A stretch of DNA of 64,000 nucleotides from an uncultured delta proteobacterium (GCA_900079685.1 LT599018.1:1448970-1512969), one strand, 5' to 3'; shown: positions 1 through 8,657, numbered from the stretch's first letter. The notes: generated from the sequence alone by a model not told the origin. Made by a program: numbers and translations.

Positions 1-48
1 GAAAAGGGACGCCTTGTCTTTTGACCGGCTTTCCGATACTCCACAACG

Positions 49-1191
49 ATGAAGCAAACGCAACGCCGCGGCCAGACGCCATCCGACCCGGAGCAACCGG
101 GCGGGACCGGCGCGCGCGGGGAAGACATTTTCGTCACCCAGGCCGTTCTGCCATCCCCGGATGTCTATTCGCGGTACCTTGACGCCATTTTCACCTCCCG
201 CCAGCTGACCAACGAAGGCGCATTCGCGAGGCAGCTCGAAAAAGAGCTGGCGCACACCTTTGCCGTCCCTTTCGTCAGCCTGTGCACCAACGGCACTCTG
301 GCCCTGCAGATGGCCATCCGGCTGAAAAACTTGCAGGGGAAGGACGTCATCACCACACCCTTTACGTATGTGGCAACGGCCTCCGCCCTGCTCTGGGAAA
401 ACTGCACCCCCATTTTCGCCGATATCGACGAGGAAACGCTCTGCCTTTCCCCGCAAGCGGCGGCCATGGCTGTCACGGAAAACACGGCGGGCATCCTGCC
501 GGTGCATATTTACGGCAACGCCTGCGATACGGATGCCTTTGAATCGCTCTCCCGGACCCACGGCCTTGTCTGCATCTACGACGCGGCTCAGGCCGTTGGC
601 TGCGAATACAAGGGAAAAAGCCTCGCCGCGTATGGGGACGTCGCCACATTGAGCCTGCACGCGACCAAGGTTTTCCACACCGTGGAGGGCGGCGCCGTCA
701 TCACCCACGACAAGGACTCCCGCGACCGGATCGCGCTCCTCCGGGCCTTCGGGCACAGGGGCGACGACCACAAGCAGTTGGGGATCAACGCGAAACTTTC
801 GGAGCTGCACGCCGTCATGGGCCTTGCGCTGCTGCCGGAACTCGCCGCCAACATTGCCGGGCGCAAACGCGTTTCCGCGCTGTATGACGCCCTTCTTCCC
901 ATGGGGGGGCTGCGCAAACCCGCGCTGCGGCAAGATCTGGAATACAACTACGCCTATTATCCCGTTATTTTTGACGACCCGAAACGGATGGCGCGGACGA
1001 TCGCCGCCATGAACGAACAGCGCATTTTCCCCCGCCGGTACTTTTACCCGGCCCTGAACACCCTGCCCTATATGCCCGAACGCCCTTCCTGCCCGGTTGC
1101 CGAAGACCTCGCGGAGCGCGTCCTCTGCCTGCCGCTGTACGCGGCTTTGGACGAAGCCGCTGTTGCGCGCATCGCGTCCCTGATCCGCTAG
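49..1191 (+). CDS. DegT/DnrJ/EryC1/StrS-family PLP sugar aminotransferase
   Basis: This is a 380-residue fold-type I PLP enzyme of the DegT/DnrJ/EryC1/StrS family, which aminates keto-sugar nucleotides for surface polysaccharide synthesis. Visible family marks are the TNGT segment near residue 80, the PFTYVAT motif near 104-110, the DAAQ cofactor motif (Asp178 to Gln181) and the SLHATK motif with the Schiff-base lysine at Lys207. The C-terminal half has the usual R-R-YFYP substrate region. Length is normal for the family. The first about 25 residues are charged, Pro/Gly-rich and unlike the family, and there is no good ribosome-binding site before ATG 49, so the true start may lie elsewhere. 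The next gene is convergent, and upstream context lies outside the window, so the sugar substrate cannot be named. Confidence 0.9.
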   Translation: MKQTQRRGQTPSDPEQPGGTGARGEDIFVTQAVLPSPDVYSRYLDAIFTSRQLTNEGAFARQLEKELAHTFAVPFVSLCTNGTLALQMAIRLKNLQGKDVITTPFTYVATASALLWENCTPIFADIDEETLCLSPQAAAMAVTENTAGILPVHIYGNACDTDAFESLSRTHGLVCIYDAAQAVGCEYKGKSLAAYGDVATLSLHATKVFHTVEGGAVITHDKDSRDRIALLRAFGHRGDDHKQLGINAKLSELHAVMGLALLPELAANIAGRKRVSALYDALLPMGGLRKPALRQDLEYNYAYYPVIFDDPKRMARTIAAMNEQRIFPRRYFYPALNTLPYMPERPSCPVAEDLAERVLCLPLYAALDEAAVARIASLIR

Positions 1192-1212
1192 GGGCTGTTT
1201 CTAAACACCACG

Positions 1213-1238
1213 AAAAAACCCGCTGTGGTCAGCGGGTT
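1213..1238 (-). terminator. intrinsic terminator of the GntR-family gene
   Basis: An 8-bp perfect stem (1217-1224 with 1231-1238, six-base loop) is followed on the minus strand by a T run (A6 on the plus strand at 1213-1218). The stop codon of the regulator gene sits inside the hairpin. Confidence 0.75.
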
Positions 1239-1960
1239 TCAGAAGCGTCAAAGAGCGGGCTGTCGGAAAAGCCGGGAGGCGGGCTATTCGCGGCGCCATC
1301 GCCGCCCTCCGGGATCCCGGCTTTATACAGGGCCTGCCTGGAGTGTTCGATGTGATCCTCCAGCAGTTTTTTGGCCGTGGCCGCTTTCTCCTGTTCCAAC
1401 GCCGCGACAATGGCCTTGTGCTGGGCGATCACCTCGGCGAGGTTGCATTCTCCCCGTATCGCTTCCAGGCCGATCCGCCGGAAATTGTCCAGCAGGTCTT
1501 CCGCTATGCAGGTCAACCGCCTGTTACCGGCAAGCCGGACCATGGCGACGTGCAGCTGCATGTCCGCCTCAATAAATTTCAGGTAGTCGCGCGCCTCGGC
1601 AGCGGCCGCCTGGCTCGCGATAAGCGACCGGAGATGCGCGAACGCGCCCGCGCTGATGCGGCCGGCGGAAAGCGTTATACCGGCGGAGCCGATAATGACG
1701 CGCAATTGCAGCACTTCCTCTATTTCCGCCCTGCTCAGGGGGCGGACCATGATGCCCTTGCGCGGCATGACGGTCAGCCAGCCGTCATCCTGAAGGGATT
1801 GCAGGGCTTCCCGCACGGGAGTGCGGCTTACCCCCAGCTCGCGGGCCAAGTCGCGCTCGTGGATTATGGTCCCGGGACGAAAAACGTTCGAGACGATACC
1901 GTCTTTGACGTAGCGGTACACTCTCTGTCTGCTTGACGTTTCCCGGCCTGAATCCGGCAT
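1229..1960 (-). CDS. GntR-family transcriptional regulator with FCD domain
   Basis: This 243-residue protein has an N-terminal winged helix (about residues 12-75, with the diagnostic ELGVSRTPVREAL recognition segment). A C-terminal all-helical FCD ligand-binding domain (about 85-215) carries the E-ADMQLHVAM and H-IEHS type residues that bind metal and carboxylate ligands in the FadR/FCD subfamily. Such proteins usually repress catabolic genes for organic acids or amino acids. The start is chosen for a strong GAGGAGGG ribosome-binding site six bases before ATG. The gene stands alone between two terminators, so its target is not indicated by an operon partner. The last about 25 residues are low complexity. 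Confidence 0.88.
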   Translation of the reverse strand: MPDSGRETSSRQRVYRYVKDGIVSNVFRPGTIIHERDLARELGVSRTPVREALQSLQDDGWLTVMPRKGIMVRPLSRAEIEEVLQLRVIIGSAGITLSAGRISAGAFAHLRSLIASQAAAAEARDYLKFIEADMQLHVAMVRLAGNRRLTCIAEDLLDNFRRIGLEAIRGECNLAEVIAQHKAIVAALEQEKAATAKKLLEDHIEHSRQALYKAGIPEGGDGAANSPPPGFSDSPLFDASETR

Positions 1961-2050
1961 ATGACCCTCCTCGCGGCATGCCGCAAACCCGTATCCTCCA
2001 AAACACTAACAGGAAGACGGTCATGGTCAACCCAAAATTCCCTTTCCATG

Positions 2051-2075
2051 AAAAAGCCCGCTGCGCGGGCTTTTT
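2051..2075 (-). terminator. terminator after the Grx-FTR operon
   Basis: An 11-bp perfect inverted repeat (2051-2061 with 2065-2075) runs from A5 through a GC core to T5. It works in either orientation, but it lies directly downstream of the minus-strand FTR gene. Confidence 0.8.
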
Positions 2076-2099
2076 CACAAATCAGACAGGATGCCGGCA

Positions 2100-2447
2100 T
2101 TAAAAAGTAATATTCTCCGGCGGCCGCCGGTCGGGAATTGCCCGGAACGCGGTTTTTTTATCGTTCCATTCCGCGGACACGTAAAGACCGCAATAGCAGG
2201 TGCCGAACTCCGCAACGTCGTCGGCCCGGTAGACGCAGGGGCACACGATATCCTTGTCTTTTTCATACTCGCCGTTGGCCAGACGGCAGGGGCAGGCCAT
2301 ATACCCGTACTCTTTCCGGATGGCGAGCAGCTGTTCCAGGAGCGGCATGGTCATGTCCCGCTCGTGGTTGAAGTAATAGCCTTTTTTTGCCTGCAAGGGG
2401 CCGAGGATATCGTACAGTTCCTGCGCGGTGGCCGGCGTTTTGCTCAT
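2100..2447 (-). CDS. ferredoxin-thioredoxin reductase catalytic (beta) chain
   Basis: The 115-residue protein has the full FTR catalytic-chain cysteine pattern: CPC at 52-54, CPC at 69-71 and CYC at 84-86. It is embedded in the family sequence around YEKDKDIVCPC and EFGTCYC. In the family four cysteines hold a [4Fe-4S] cluster and two form the redox disulfide that passes ferredoxin electrons to a thioredoxin-fold protein. There is no variable (alpha) chain nearby, as is usual outside phototrophs. Its ATG overlaps the stop of the upstream glutaredoxin-like gene (ATGA), so the two are translationally coupled and the glutaredoxin is the likely electron acceptor. Confidence 0.93.
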   Translation of the reverse strand: MSKTPATAQELYDILGPLQAKKGYYFNHERDMTMPLLEQLLAIRKEYGYMACPCRLANGEYEKDKDIVCPCVYRADDVAEFGTCYCGLYVSAEWNDKKTAFRAIPDRRPPENITF

Positions 2448-2704
2448 TGGGCGAGAGCCTCCTCGATGGCTTCCGGATTGTAGCCGATGACGACGACGTG
2501 GGACGGGCCGATAACCAGGGTCGGGAACGACAGGCGCGGGTTCACCTCGCGGATCTTCTCAAGCGCCTCGTCCTTGTCCTGGCCGGACAATTTATCAACA
2601 TAGGTGCAGTTGAACTCGATATGGTTTTTCTCAAGGTACTCCCGCGCGTGGCGGCAGTGAACGCACGTTGAAAGCGCGTACAGAAGAACGGAAGGATGAG
2701 ACAT
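2444..2704 (-). CDS. glutaredoxin-like thiol-disulfide protein
   Basis: A compact thioredoxin-fold protein of 86 residues with a CVHC active site near the N-terminus (STCVHCRHAREYL) and the cis-proline region FPTLVIG. These are typical of glutaredoxin/NrdH-like proteins in anaerobes. The start is set at 2704 because a GGAGGT ribosome-binding site lies just before this ATG; an in-frame ATG 54 bases upstream has no such site. It is the first gene of a two-gene unit overlapping the FTR catalytic chain by four bases. This suggests a ferredoxin to FTR to glutaredoxin relay in the cytoplasm, in place of NADPH-thioredoxin reductase. Its final protein targets cannot be read from the sequence. Confidence 0.88.
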   Translation of the reverse strand: MSHPSVLLYALSTCVHCRHAREYLEKNHIEFNCTYVDKLSGQDKDEALEKIREVNPRLSFPTLVIGPSHVVVIGYNPEAIEEALAQ

Positions 2705-2782
2705 GAACACCTCCAGATTGTCCGTGCGGATAAATTGCATTCTCGGAAAGCACGGCACGGAATCGTATAGTATGTATGCCCG

Positions 2783-3313
2783 CTACGCCATGAAATCAAC
2801 TATAAACGACGTTATTCCTCTCACGCATGCATCCAGGGTGGAAACAACTTCCTCCCGGCCGGTATCGGAACGGCGCAGGATATACGCGCCCGGCAAATCA
2901 TCGCCGAACCGCGCCGCCTTTTGCAGATCCAGGTCGGGGACGCGCCAGCTGACGGCCAGGCTGCTTGCCGCATCACCCTCTTCGCGGCCATGGACCCGGA
3001 TCATGACGGAATCGCCCTCGTCGTCCCAATCCAGCGCTTTTTGCGCCGCCCCGGCGCTCCCGGCAAGCGAAGGCATGGCGGAACGCATCTCTTCCAGGGC
3101 GGCGACAACCGGCCGCATGCGTTCTTTCCCCTTGCCGCGCAGCCGCTCAAAGGCCCTGGCAAGCTCCTCCTCCTGGGCGCGGCGCCGGGCGACCTCCTTT
3201 TCCAGAAGCTCCGCCGGGTTTTCGCGCAGGGTGTCATCCTTGACCAGGAGCTTCTTCAGGAACAGCCAGACCACGACCAGAGCCACAACGCCAAGTATCA
3301 GATTGATATACAT
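2783..3313 (-). CDS. hypothetical membrane-anchored coiled-coil protein
   Basis: I do not recognise a family. The 176-residue product starts with one transmembrane segment (about residues 3-20, LILGVVALVVVWLFL). A basic and acidic helix (about 25-75, many E/R/K/A residues) that looks like a coiled coil follows, then a mixed region. It is probably anchored in the inner membrane with the bulk in the cytoplasm. The start at 3313 is preferred because a GGGAG ribosome-binding site precedes it; the longer frame upstream is Arg/Pro-rich and unlike a real N-terminus. It is separated by about 80 bases from the Grx-FTR unit on the same strand. Confidence 0.6.
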   Translation of the reverse strand: MYINLILGVVALVVVWLFLKKLLVKDDTLRENPAELLEKEVARRRAQEEELARAFERLRGKGKERMRPVVAALEEMRSAMPSLAGSAGAAQKALDWDDEGDSVMIRVHGREEGDAASSLAVSWRVPDLDLQKAARFGDDLPGAYILRRSDTGREEVVSTLDACVRGITSFIVDFMA

Positions 3314-3562
3314 GTAACTCCCGTAGGGGCGGATCATGAAAAAGACGGGTATCACGGCCGCCGGCACAGGCCGCCGGGCCGCGCGGACTCCTCTTACTCG
3401 TGCAGAGTACATGTCTCCGCCGAAGAAGACAAGCCGCCGGACCCCCCGCAGGGAACGCCGTGTGCGAAGAGCGCCTCTTCCGCGCGCTCTTCACACACGT
3501 TTAGCCCCTCTGCCGGAGGCGTTGCCGGGGTGACCGCCGCCGCCGTCCGCACCAGTTACAAC

Positions 3563-3730
3563 TTGACAAGCCCCCATGAGTCTTTCTACGGTAGCCGAGC
3601 ATGATAGAATATCCGCAAGGACCTCCCCTCCGTGCGGATAAGTGAAACTGCCCGAGTAAACGTTTGACGGCAAAGTCCCGTCACATGGTAAAAGCGAGAC
3701 TTGTCCCCGGTCCGCCGGACCGGGGTCTTT
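3563..3730 (+). promoter_or_regulatory. structured leader with possible attenuator before the EF-G-like gene
   Basis: The 448-base stretch 3314-3761 holds no gene. Its second half contains a TTGACA at 3563-3568 and a second possible -35 (TTGACG) near 3664, neither with a good -10. Three successive hairpins follow: 3610-3617 with 3633-3640 (8 bp), 3665-3670 with 3678-3683 (6 bp), and 3705-3713 with 3717-3725 (9 bp, GC-rich, followed by TCTTTC). The last resembles a terminator only 36 bases before the ATG. I could not match it to a known riboswitch class. Confidence 0.4.
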
Positions 3731-3761
3731 CATCGACACTGTTACGGTAAGGGAGAGCTTC

Positions 3762-5825
3762 ATGGCCAACACGGAAAACCAAAGAACATACGCGCTTATC
3801 GGCACTGGAGGCTGCGGCAAAACGTCCCTGGCGGAGATGCTTCTCTTCCAGACCGGCGTTGTTTCCCGCCTCGGTAAAATCGAGGACGGCACCACCGCTC
3901 TTGACCTCGAGCCTGAAGAAATCAAACGGCGCGGCAGTATCCAGCCGGGTTTCGCGACCTACCTCTGGAACAAGAACCGCCATTTCTGCATCGACATCCC
4001 CGGCGACAGCAACTTCACCGGCGATGTGGACTACCTGCTCATGGCCGCCGACGCCGCCGTGTTCGTGATAGACGCGGTTGACGGCGTACGCCCCCTTACC
4101 AAAAAACACTGGTCCTCCGTGATGAAAGCCGGCATCCCGGCCTGCTGCTTCATCAACAAGGTCGACCGCGACCGCGCGGACTTTGACCACGCCCTAAACG
4201 GCCTTTCCTCCATTCTGGGCCTGAAGACCGTTCTGCTTTACGCGCCCATCGGCATTGCCGAAAACTTCAAGGGCCTCGTCGACGTTCTGGGCAAAAAAGC
4301 CCTCATGTTCGGCGCCGACGGCGCCGTTACCGTTGCCGACATCCCGGCGGACATGGCCGACGACATGGCCGTCCTGCGGGAAACCGCCATCGAAAACATC
4401 GCGGAAAGCGATGAAGCCCTGATGGAAAAATATCTCGAAGTCGGCGAACTTACCGAGGAAGAAATCCAAAGCGGCCTGCGCATCGGCGTCAAGAACGGTG
4501 AAATCGTTCCCGTCATCGCGGGTGCCGCGCTTGAAAATAAAGGCGGCGCGCAGCTCATGGACCTTATCCAGAGCTACTTCCCCTCCCCCCTCGACCACGC
4601 CCCGTGGCTGGGCAAGGACGGGAGCGAGCGCGTCAGCTCCGGCTCGATCCCGGCGGCCTGCTTCGTGTTCAAAACCGTGGCCGACCCCTTTGCCGGCCAG
4701 CTCAGCATGGTCCGCGTGCTTTCCGGCACCATCAGCAGCGAATCCGCCCTCAGGAACATGACCAGCGGCGACATCGAACGGCTGGGCAACCCCATCCTGC
4801 TTGCCGGAAAAAACCAGACGCCCACCAAGGACGTGTTGGGGCCCGGCGCCATCGTGGCGCTCGCGAAACTGAAAAACACCAAAACCGGCGACACGCTCTG
4901 CGACGACAAATCGCCGTTCGAGCTCGCCATCCCCGAACTGCCCCCGCAGCTTATTTCCTACGCCCTCGCGCCCAAGGAAAAGGGCGATGAAGACAAGGTC
5001 TACTCCGCCGTGCAGCGCCTCCTGGACGAGGACATATCCCTCAAGCTCTCCCGCGACGAGGAAACCGGCGATATCCTCGTTTCCGGCATGGGCCAGCTGC
5101 ATATCGAAATTTCCGTGGAACGCGCCAAACGCCGCTATAAAACGGAAATCCTCCTGAAAACGCCCAAGGTCCCCTACCGCGAAACCATCAAGGGCAAGGC
5201 CCAGGTCCAGGGGCGGCACAAAAAGCAATCCGGCGGGCGCGGCCAGTTCGGCGACTGCTGGGTGGAATTCGAGCCGCTGGGACGCGGCGAAGGCTACCAG
5301 TTCGAAGACGCGGTCGTCGGCGGCGTGGTGCCGCGCCAGTATATCCCGGCCGTGGACAAGGGCATCCAGGAAGCCTCGGCGCGCGGGTATATCGCGGGCT
5401 ACCCCATGGTGGACTTCAAGGCCAAACTCTACGACGGCAGCTACCATACGGTGGACTCCTCGGAAATGGCCTTTAAGGTCGCGGGGTCCCTGGCCTTCAA
5501 AAAAGCCATGGAAAGCTGCAAACCCACCCTGCTCGAACCCATCGTGACGCTGACCATCTCCATCCCGGACGAGTTCATGGGCGACGTCATCGGCGACCTT
5601 TCCAGCCGCCGGGGCAAGGTGCTCGGTTCCGACTCCCAATCCGGGATCACGGAAATAAAGGCCAACGCTCCCATGAACGAAGTGCTGCGCTACGCGCCGG
5701 ACCTGCGCTCCATGACCGGCGGCCAAGGTGTGTTCACCATGGAATTCTCCCACTATGAAGAAGCGCCGGCCCCGGTGGTGGAAAAAGTCACCGCCAACTA
5801 CCAGCGCGAAAAAGACGAAGAATAA
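3762..5825 (+). CDS. elongation factor G-like translational GTPase (EF-G paralogue)
   Basis: The 687-residue protein has the full EF-G architecture: G domain, domain II, then the domain III-V region with the GRGQFGDCWVEFEPL-type domain IV and a C-terminal EF-G C fold. The nucleotide-binding motifs are altered. The P-loop is GTGGCGK (14-20) rather than AHIDAGK. The switch II motif is DIPGD (78-82), so Asp stands where canonical EF-G has the GTP-hydrolysing His of DTPGH. NKVD (132-135) is intact. This places it among EF-G-like proteins rather than the main fusA product, which normally sits in the str operon with rpsL-rpsG-tuf. It may act in ribosome recycling, stress or an unknown step. A good AGGGAGAG ribosome-binding site precedes the ATG. 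It is monocistronic, with a structured leader. Confidence 0.88.
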   Translation: MANTENQRTYALIGTGGCGKTSLAEMLLFQTGVVSRLGKIEDGTTALDLEPEEIKRRGSIQPGFATYLWNKNRHFCIDIPGDSNFTGDVDYLLMAADAAVFVIDAVDGVRPLTKKHWSSVMKAGIPACCFINKVDRDRADFDHALNGLSSILGLKTVLLYAPIGIAENFKGLVDVLGKKALMFGADGAVTVADIPADMADDMAVLRETAIENIAESDEALMEKYLEVGELTEEEIQSGLRIGVKNGEIVPVIAGAALENKGGAQLMDLIQSYFPSPLDHAPWLGKDGSERVSSGSIPAACFVFKTVADPFAGQLSMVRVLSGTISSESALRNMTSGDIERLGNPILLAGKNQTPTKDVLGPGAIVALAKLKNTKTGDTLCDDKSPFELAIPELPPQLISYALAPKEKGDEDKVYSAVQRLLDEDISLKLSRDEETGDILVSGMGQLHIEISVERAKRRYKTEILLKTPKVPYRETIKGKAQVQGRHKKQSGGRGQFGDCWVEFEPLGRGEGYQFEDAVVGGVVPRQYIPAVDKGIQEASARGYIAGYPMVDFKAKLYDGSYHTVDSSEMAFKVAGSLAFKKAMESCKPTLLEPIVTLTISIPDEFMGDVIGDLSSRRGKVLGSDSQSGITEIKANAPMNEVLRYAPDLRSMTGGQGVFTMEFSHYEEAPAPVVEKVTANYQREKDEE

Positions 5826-5843
5826 TACCCGTCCGCGAACAAA

Positions 5844-5879
5844 AAAAGCCCCGCCGCGACATGTCGCGGCGGGGCTTTT
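5844..5879 (+). terminator. bidirectional terminator between the EF-G-like gene and the convergent membrane-protein gene
   Basis: A 16-bp perfect inverted repeat (5844-5859 with 5864-5879, CATG loop) is flanked by A and T tracts. It serves both convergent genes. Confidence 0.9.
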
Positions 5880-5881
5880 CG

Positions 5882-7699
5882 TTACGCCTCGGGCCGCTGG
5901 CGGGCCGCCCGCCAGGCGGCAAATTCCCGTGACGCGGCGCTGTAGAACATGAACAACAGGATCGCTGTCAGCACGATCTGCACCTCCACAAAGGACTGCA
6001 CGCCCATATACATGCTGCCCCTGCCCAGGAAACTGCCGCCGATCGCCAGGACCTGGTCCGCCAAAATCCCCAGCAGCCAGACGACGCAAACCGCGTACAA
6101 GACCCCGAGGCTTTGCAAACGCTTGCGGATAAGGCAGATGACGATGGCGGGGCAGACCAGCCAGGACAGCCAGAAACCCGCCGCCTGGTAGCGGAACACG
6201 GCGTCCCGCCCCCAGGGATAGGAACTTTCCCCATCGCCTCCCCGCAGGGCCATCACAACATCCACGGCGGCCTTCACCATTTCGTCGCCCATGGAGCACA
6301 CGACGAACAGGATAAAGCAGCTCACGGCCAGGGGCATGGCCGGAACGTTCCGCCCCGGCGCGCCGTCGCGCGCGAGCAGGACGAAGCCGAGAATTCCCAG
6401 CCCCGCGAAGATGGCGCCGTTCGGGATCACTATCCGGTAAAACCATTCGAGAGAGCCGCCCTCCATATACATCTGCAGGAAAGAGACCGCATACAGCGCG
6501 GCGCACACGATGGAGCCGGCGAAGAAAAGGCCGCCGCCGCTCCTGGAAACAGGCTTCCGCGAACGAAGCCGGGCGAAAACAAGCCACACGCCCAGGATGA
6601 CGAGCACAGCGCACAAGGCCGCCAGAACAAGCCCGGGCCAGCGCTCCCTGTCAAACGTCTTGAAAATGCTCGTAGCGCCCATCAGGGCGAACGTCACCCA
6701 CACATGGGAAAGGTACAGGATGAGAACCGACACCAAGGGAAGGCCGTCCCGGAGGTTTTCCCCGGTTCCTCCCGGCCGTGCGATCCATGCGCCTTCTTCC
6801 GGCAGGGAAACGAACCGCCAGGCCAGGATGCCGCAATAGATCCCGAGCACCGCCACGGGCGCGGGCGTCATTCCCAAAAGGGTGAACAGGGAGTATAGCG
6901 AAACGGTTTCGATCCCCGTATCTTTGAGGAGAAATTGGATCAGCCCGTAATTGCCCGTGGCATGGGAAAGGAAAAACCACCCGGCCAGCACCCCCAGCAG
7001 GGGAATGAGCCGCGCGCCGGGCTTTCTGACCATCCAAAGGATCACCGCCGGGAACACGATGCCGGGGGAGGCTAAAAGCAGCGCCCGCCAGAAAACGGCC
7101 AGGTTCTCCCGGCCGAGATCGAACCAGAGGCAGGTGAAAAATGTGGCCTTGGCGGCCAGGAATATCCAGCACAGAACCATCAGAAGCCCCACGCCCAACG
7201 GGGGCAGCGGAGACAGTGGGGGAAGCGGATCGTCCCTGTCCGGAAACGCCTCCCGCACCGCGCGTGACCCGCCGAAATACGTGTACCAGGCCAGCATGAC
7301 CGGAACATACATGGCGATCGATACCAGGAGCAGCGTCCCGTTCTGGAAAAACGAGGGGGAATACCCGTAGTACGAACTCCAGCCGAGCGGAAAATCCAGA
7401 ATCCCGAACAACCGCATGCAGCCCGCCAATCCCGCCAGGATGCAGCCAATACAAAAGAGGCGGCCGGCGGCAATGCCCCAGGACGAGCGCGTGTGGATGC
7501 CGACCACGGCCGCCACCGCGATGACGCTCAAGACCAGGGAAGCGCCCGCCCACAGGAAGGCTTCCGCCGAAAAATACCGGTCGGTTTGCAGAAAGGTAAA
7601 GGCGATGTGCGCCGGGAAAAGGCAGGCCAGCCAGCAGTAGGCCTGTACAAGAAAAAGCGTTACCAGCCCAGGAAGAGGCTTGCGTTCGAAACGGTCCAT
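5882..7699 (-). CDS. unknown polytopic membrane protein
   Basis: This 605-residue protein is very hydrophobic, with roughly a dozen or more predicted membrane segments spread along its whole length and short polar loops. I see no recognisable motif for a transporter, glycosyltransferase or enzyme family. Loop features include a Pro-rich stretch (PLPPLSPLPPLG, around residues 158-170) and several aromatic-rich turns. The start is supported by a GGGGA ribosome-binding site six bases upstream of ATG 7699. It is monocistronic and convergent with the EF-G-like gene. Function is unknown; a transport or envelope role is only a guess from its topology. Confidence 0.7.
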   Translation of the reverse strand: MDRFERKPLPGLVTLFLVQAYCWLACLFPAHIAFTFLQTDRYFSAEAFLWAGASLVLSVIAVAAVVGIHTRSSWGIAAGRLFCIGCILAGLAGCMRLFGILDFPLGWSSYYGYSPSFFQNGTLLLVSIAMYVPVMLAWYTYFGGSRAVREAFPDRDDPLPPLSPLPPLGVGLLMVLCWIFLAAKATFFTCLWFDLGRENLAVFWRALLLASPGIVFPAVILWMVRKPGARLIPLLGVLAGWFFLSHATGNYGLIQFLLKDTGIETVSLYSLFTLLGMTPAPVAVLGIYCGILAWRFVSLPEEGAWIARPGGTGENLRDGLPLVSVLILYLSHVWVTFALMGATSIFKTFDRERWPGLVLAALCAVLVILGVWLVFARLRSRKPVSRSGGGLFFAGSIVCAALYAVSFLQMYMEGGSLEWFYRIVIPNGAIFAGLGILGFVLLARDGAPGRNVPAMPLAVSCFILFVVCSMGDEMVKAAVDVVMALRGGDGESSYPWGRDAVFRYQAAGFWLSWLVCPAIVICLIRKRLQSLGVLYAVCVVWLLGILADQVLAIGGSFLGRGSMYMGVQSFVEVQIVLTAILLFMFYSAASREFAAWRAARQRPEA

Positions 7700-7879
7700 A
7701 GATTCCCCAAATTCAATTTATCTTGTTCATTCCAGTGCTTACGACATACAACACTGTTTTGGCAAGCCGATTCCGCGCCGCGCCGCACGATTTCTTTTGC
7801 CCAATCCCGGAAACGCTACTACACTTCACATACCCTATGGTCCATGGTTCCGGAACACATAAGGAAAGGAGATCTTACT

Positions 7880-8602
7880 ATGCAGGAAAACGGGTTGCCG
7901 GACATTACAATATTTATAGACTGTGCGGATTTCGCCAGCATCGAGAAAGCGTTGGCCCTGCCGTGGACGAAAGGTTTCACCACCAACCCTTCCCTGGTTT
8001 CGCAGGCGGGGGTGGGCGATTACACGGCATACGCCGCGAAAGTGCTGCAACTCGTGCCCGCCCTGCCGGTCTCCTTCGAGGTTCTGGACACGGCCATGGA
8101 GGGCATGGAGCGCGAGGCCCGCATCATCCGCTCCTGGGGCGGCAATGTATACGTCAAGATCCCGGTCATCGACCCCGCCGGGAATTCCATGGGACCGCTG
8201 ATTAAAAAACTGTCCGGCGAAGGCATTCCCCTGAACGTCACCTGCGTGTTCACGCCGGAACAGGCGAAAATCGCGGCGCGGTCCCTCAACCCGGCCGTGC
8301 CGTCCATCGTCTCCGTGTTCGCCGGGCGCGTCGCGGACGTGGGCATCGACCCCATGCCGCTCGTCCGGGAATGCCGCGACATCGTCGCGCCGCTGCCCAA
8401 AGCCGAGCTTTTGTGGGCCTCCACCCGCGAGGTTATCAATATCTGGCAGGCCGCGGAAGCCGGTTGCGGCATCATCACCGTTCCGCTCTCCCTGGCCGCG
8501 AAGCTGCACCATGTCGGTAAAACGCCCCACGAGCTTTCCGTGGAGGCGGTAAACGCCTTTTTGCGGGATACCCTCAACGCGGGCGTGACGTTCCGGGCGT
8601 GA
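7880..8602 (+). CDS. transaldolase / fructose-6-phosphate aldolase family protein
   Basis: A 240-residue (beta-alpha)8 class I aldolase of the small transaldolase family. Visible marks are the FTTNPSL motif (33-39), the Schiff-base lysine in NVYVKIP (Lys93), and the C-terminal segments A-RVADVG-D and LLWASTR that shape the phosphate site. The enzyme moves or cleaves dihydroxyacetone units in sugar-phosphate metabolism. The N-terminal acidic motif is DCAD rather than the usual DTAN, so transaldolase versus F6P-aldolase activity cannot be decided. The start at 7880 follows a strong AAGGAAAGGAG ribosome-binding site; the longer upstream frame overlaps the divergent gene and is not credible. Confidence 0.87.
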   Translation: MQENGLPDITIFIDCADFASIEKALALPWTKGFTTNPSLVSQAGVGDYTAYAAKVLQLVPALPVSFEVLDTAMEGMEREARIIRSWGGNVYVKIPVIDPAGNSMGPLIKKLSGEGIPLNVTCVFTPEQAKIAARSLNPAVPSIVSVFAGRVADVGIDPMPLVRECRDIVAPLPKAELLWASTREVINIWQAAEAGCGIITVPLSLAAKLHHVGKTPHELSVEAVNAFLRDTLNAGVTFRA

Positions 8603-8657
8603 CATCCGGGACATGACAGCCGCCGGAGCGCGAAACGCTCCGCAGGACAAGAAAAAT

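Noticed and set aside
4194-6614. An 806-codon open frame antisense to the EF-G-like gene and overlapping the membrane-protein gene
   Set aside because: It overlaps two convincing genes and has no domain match.
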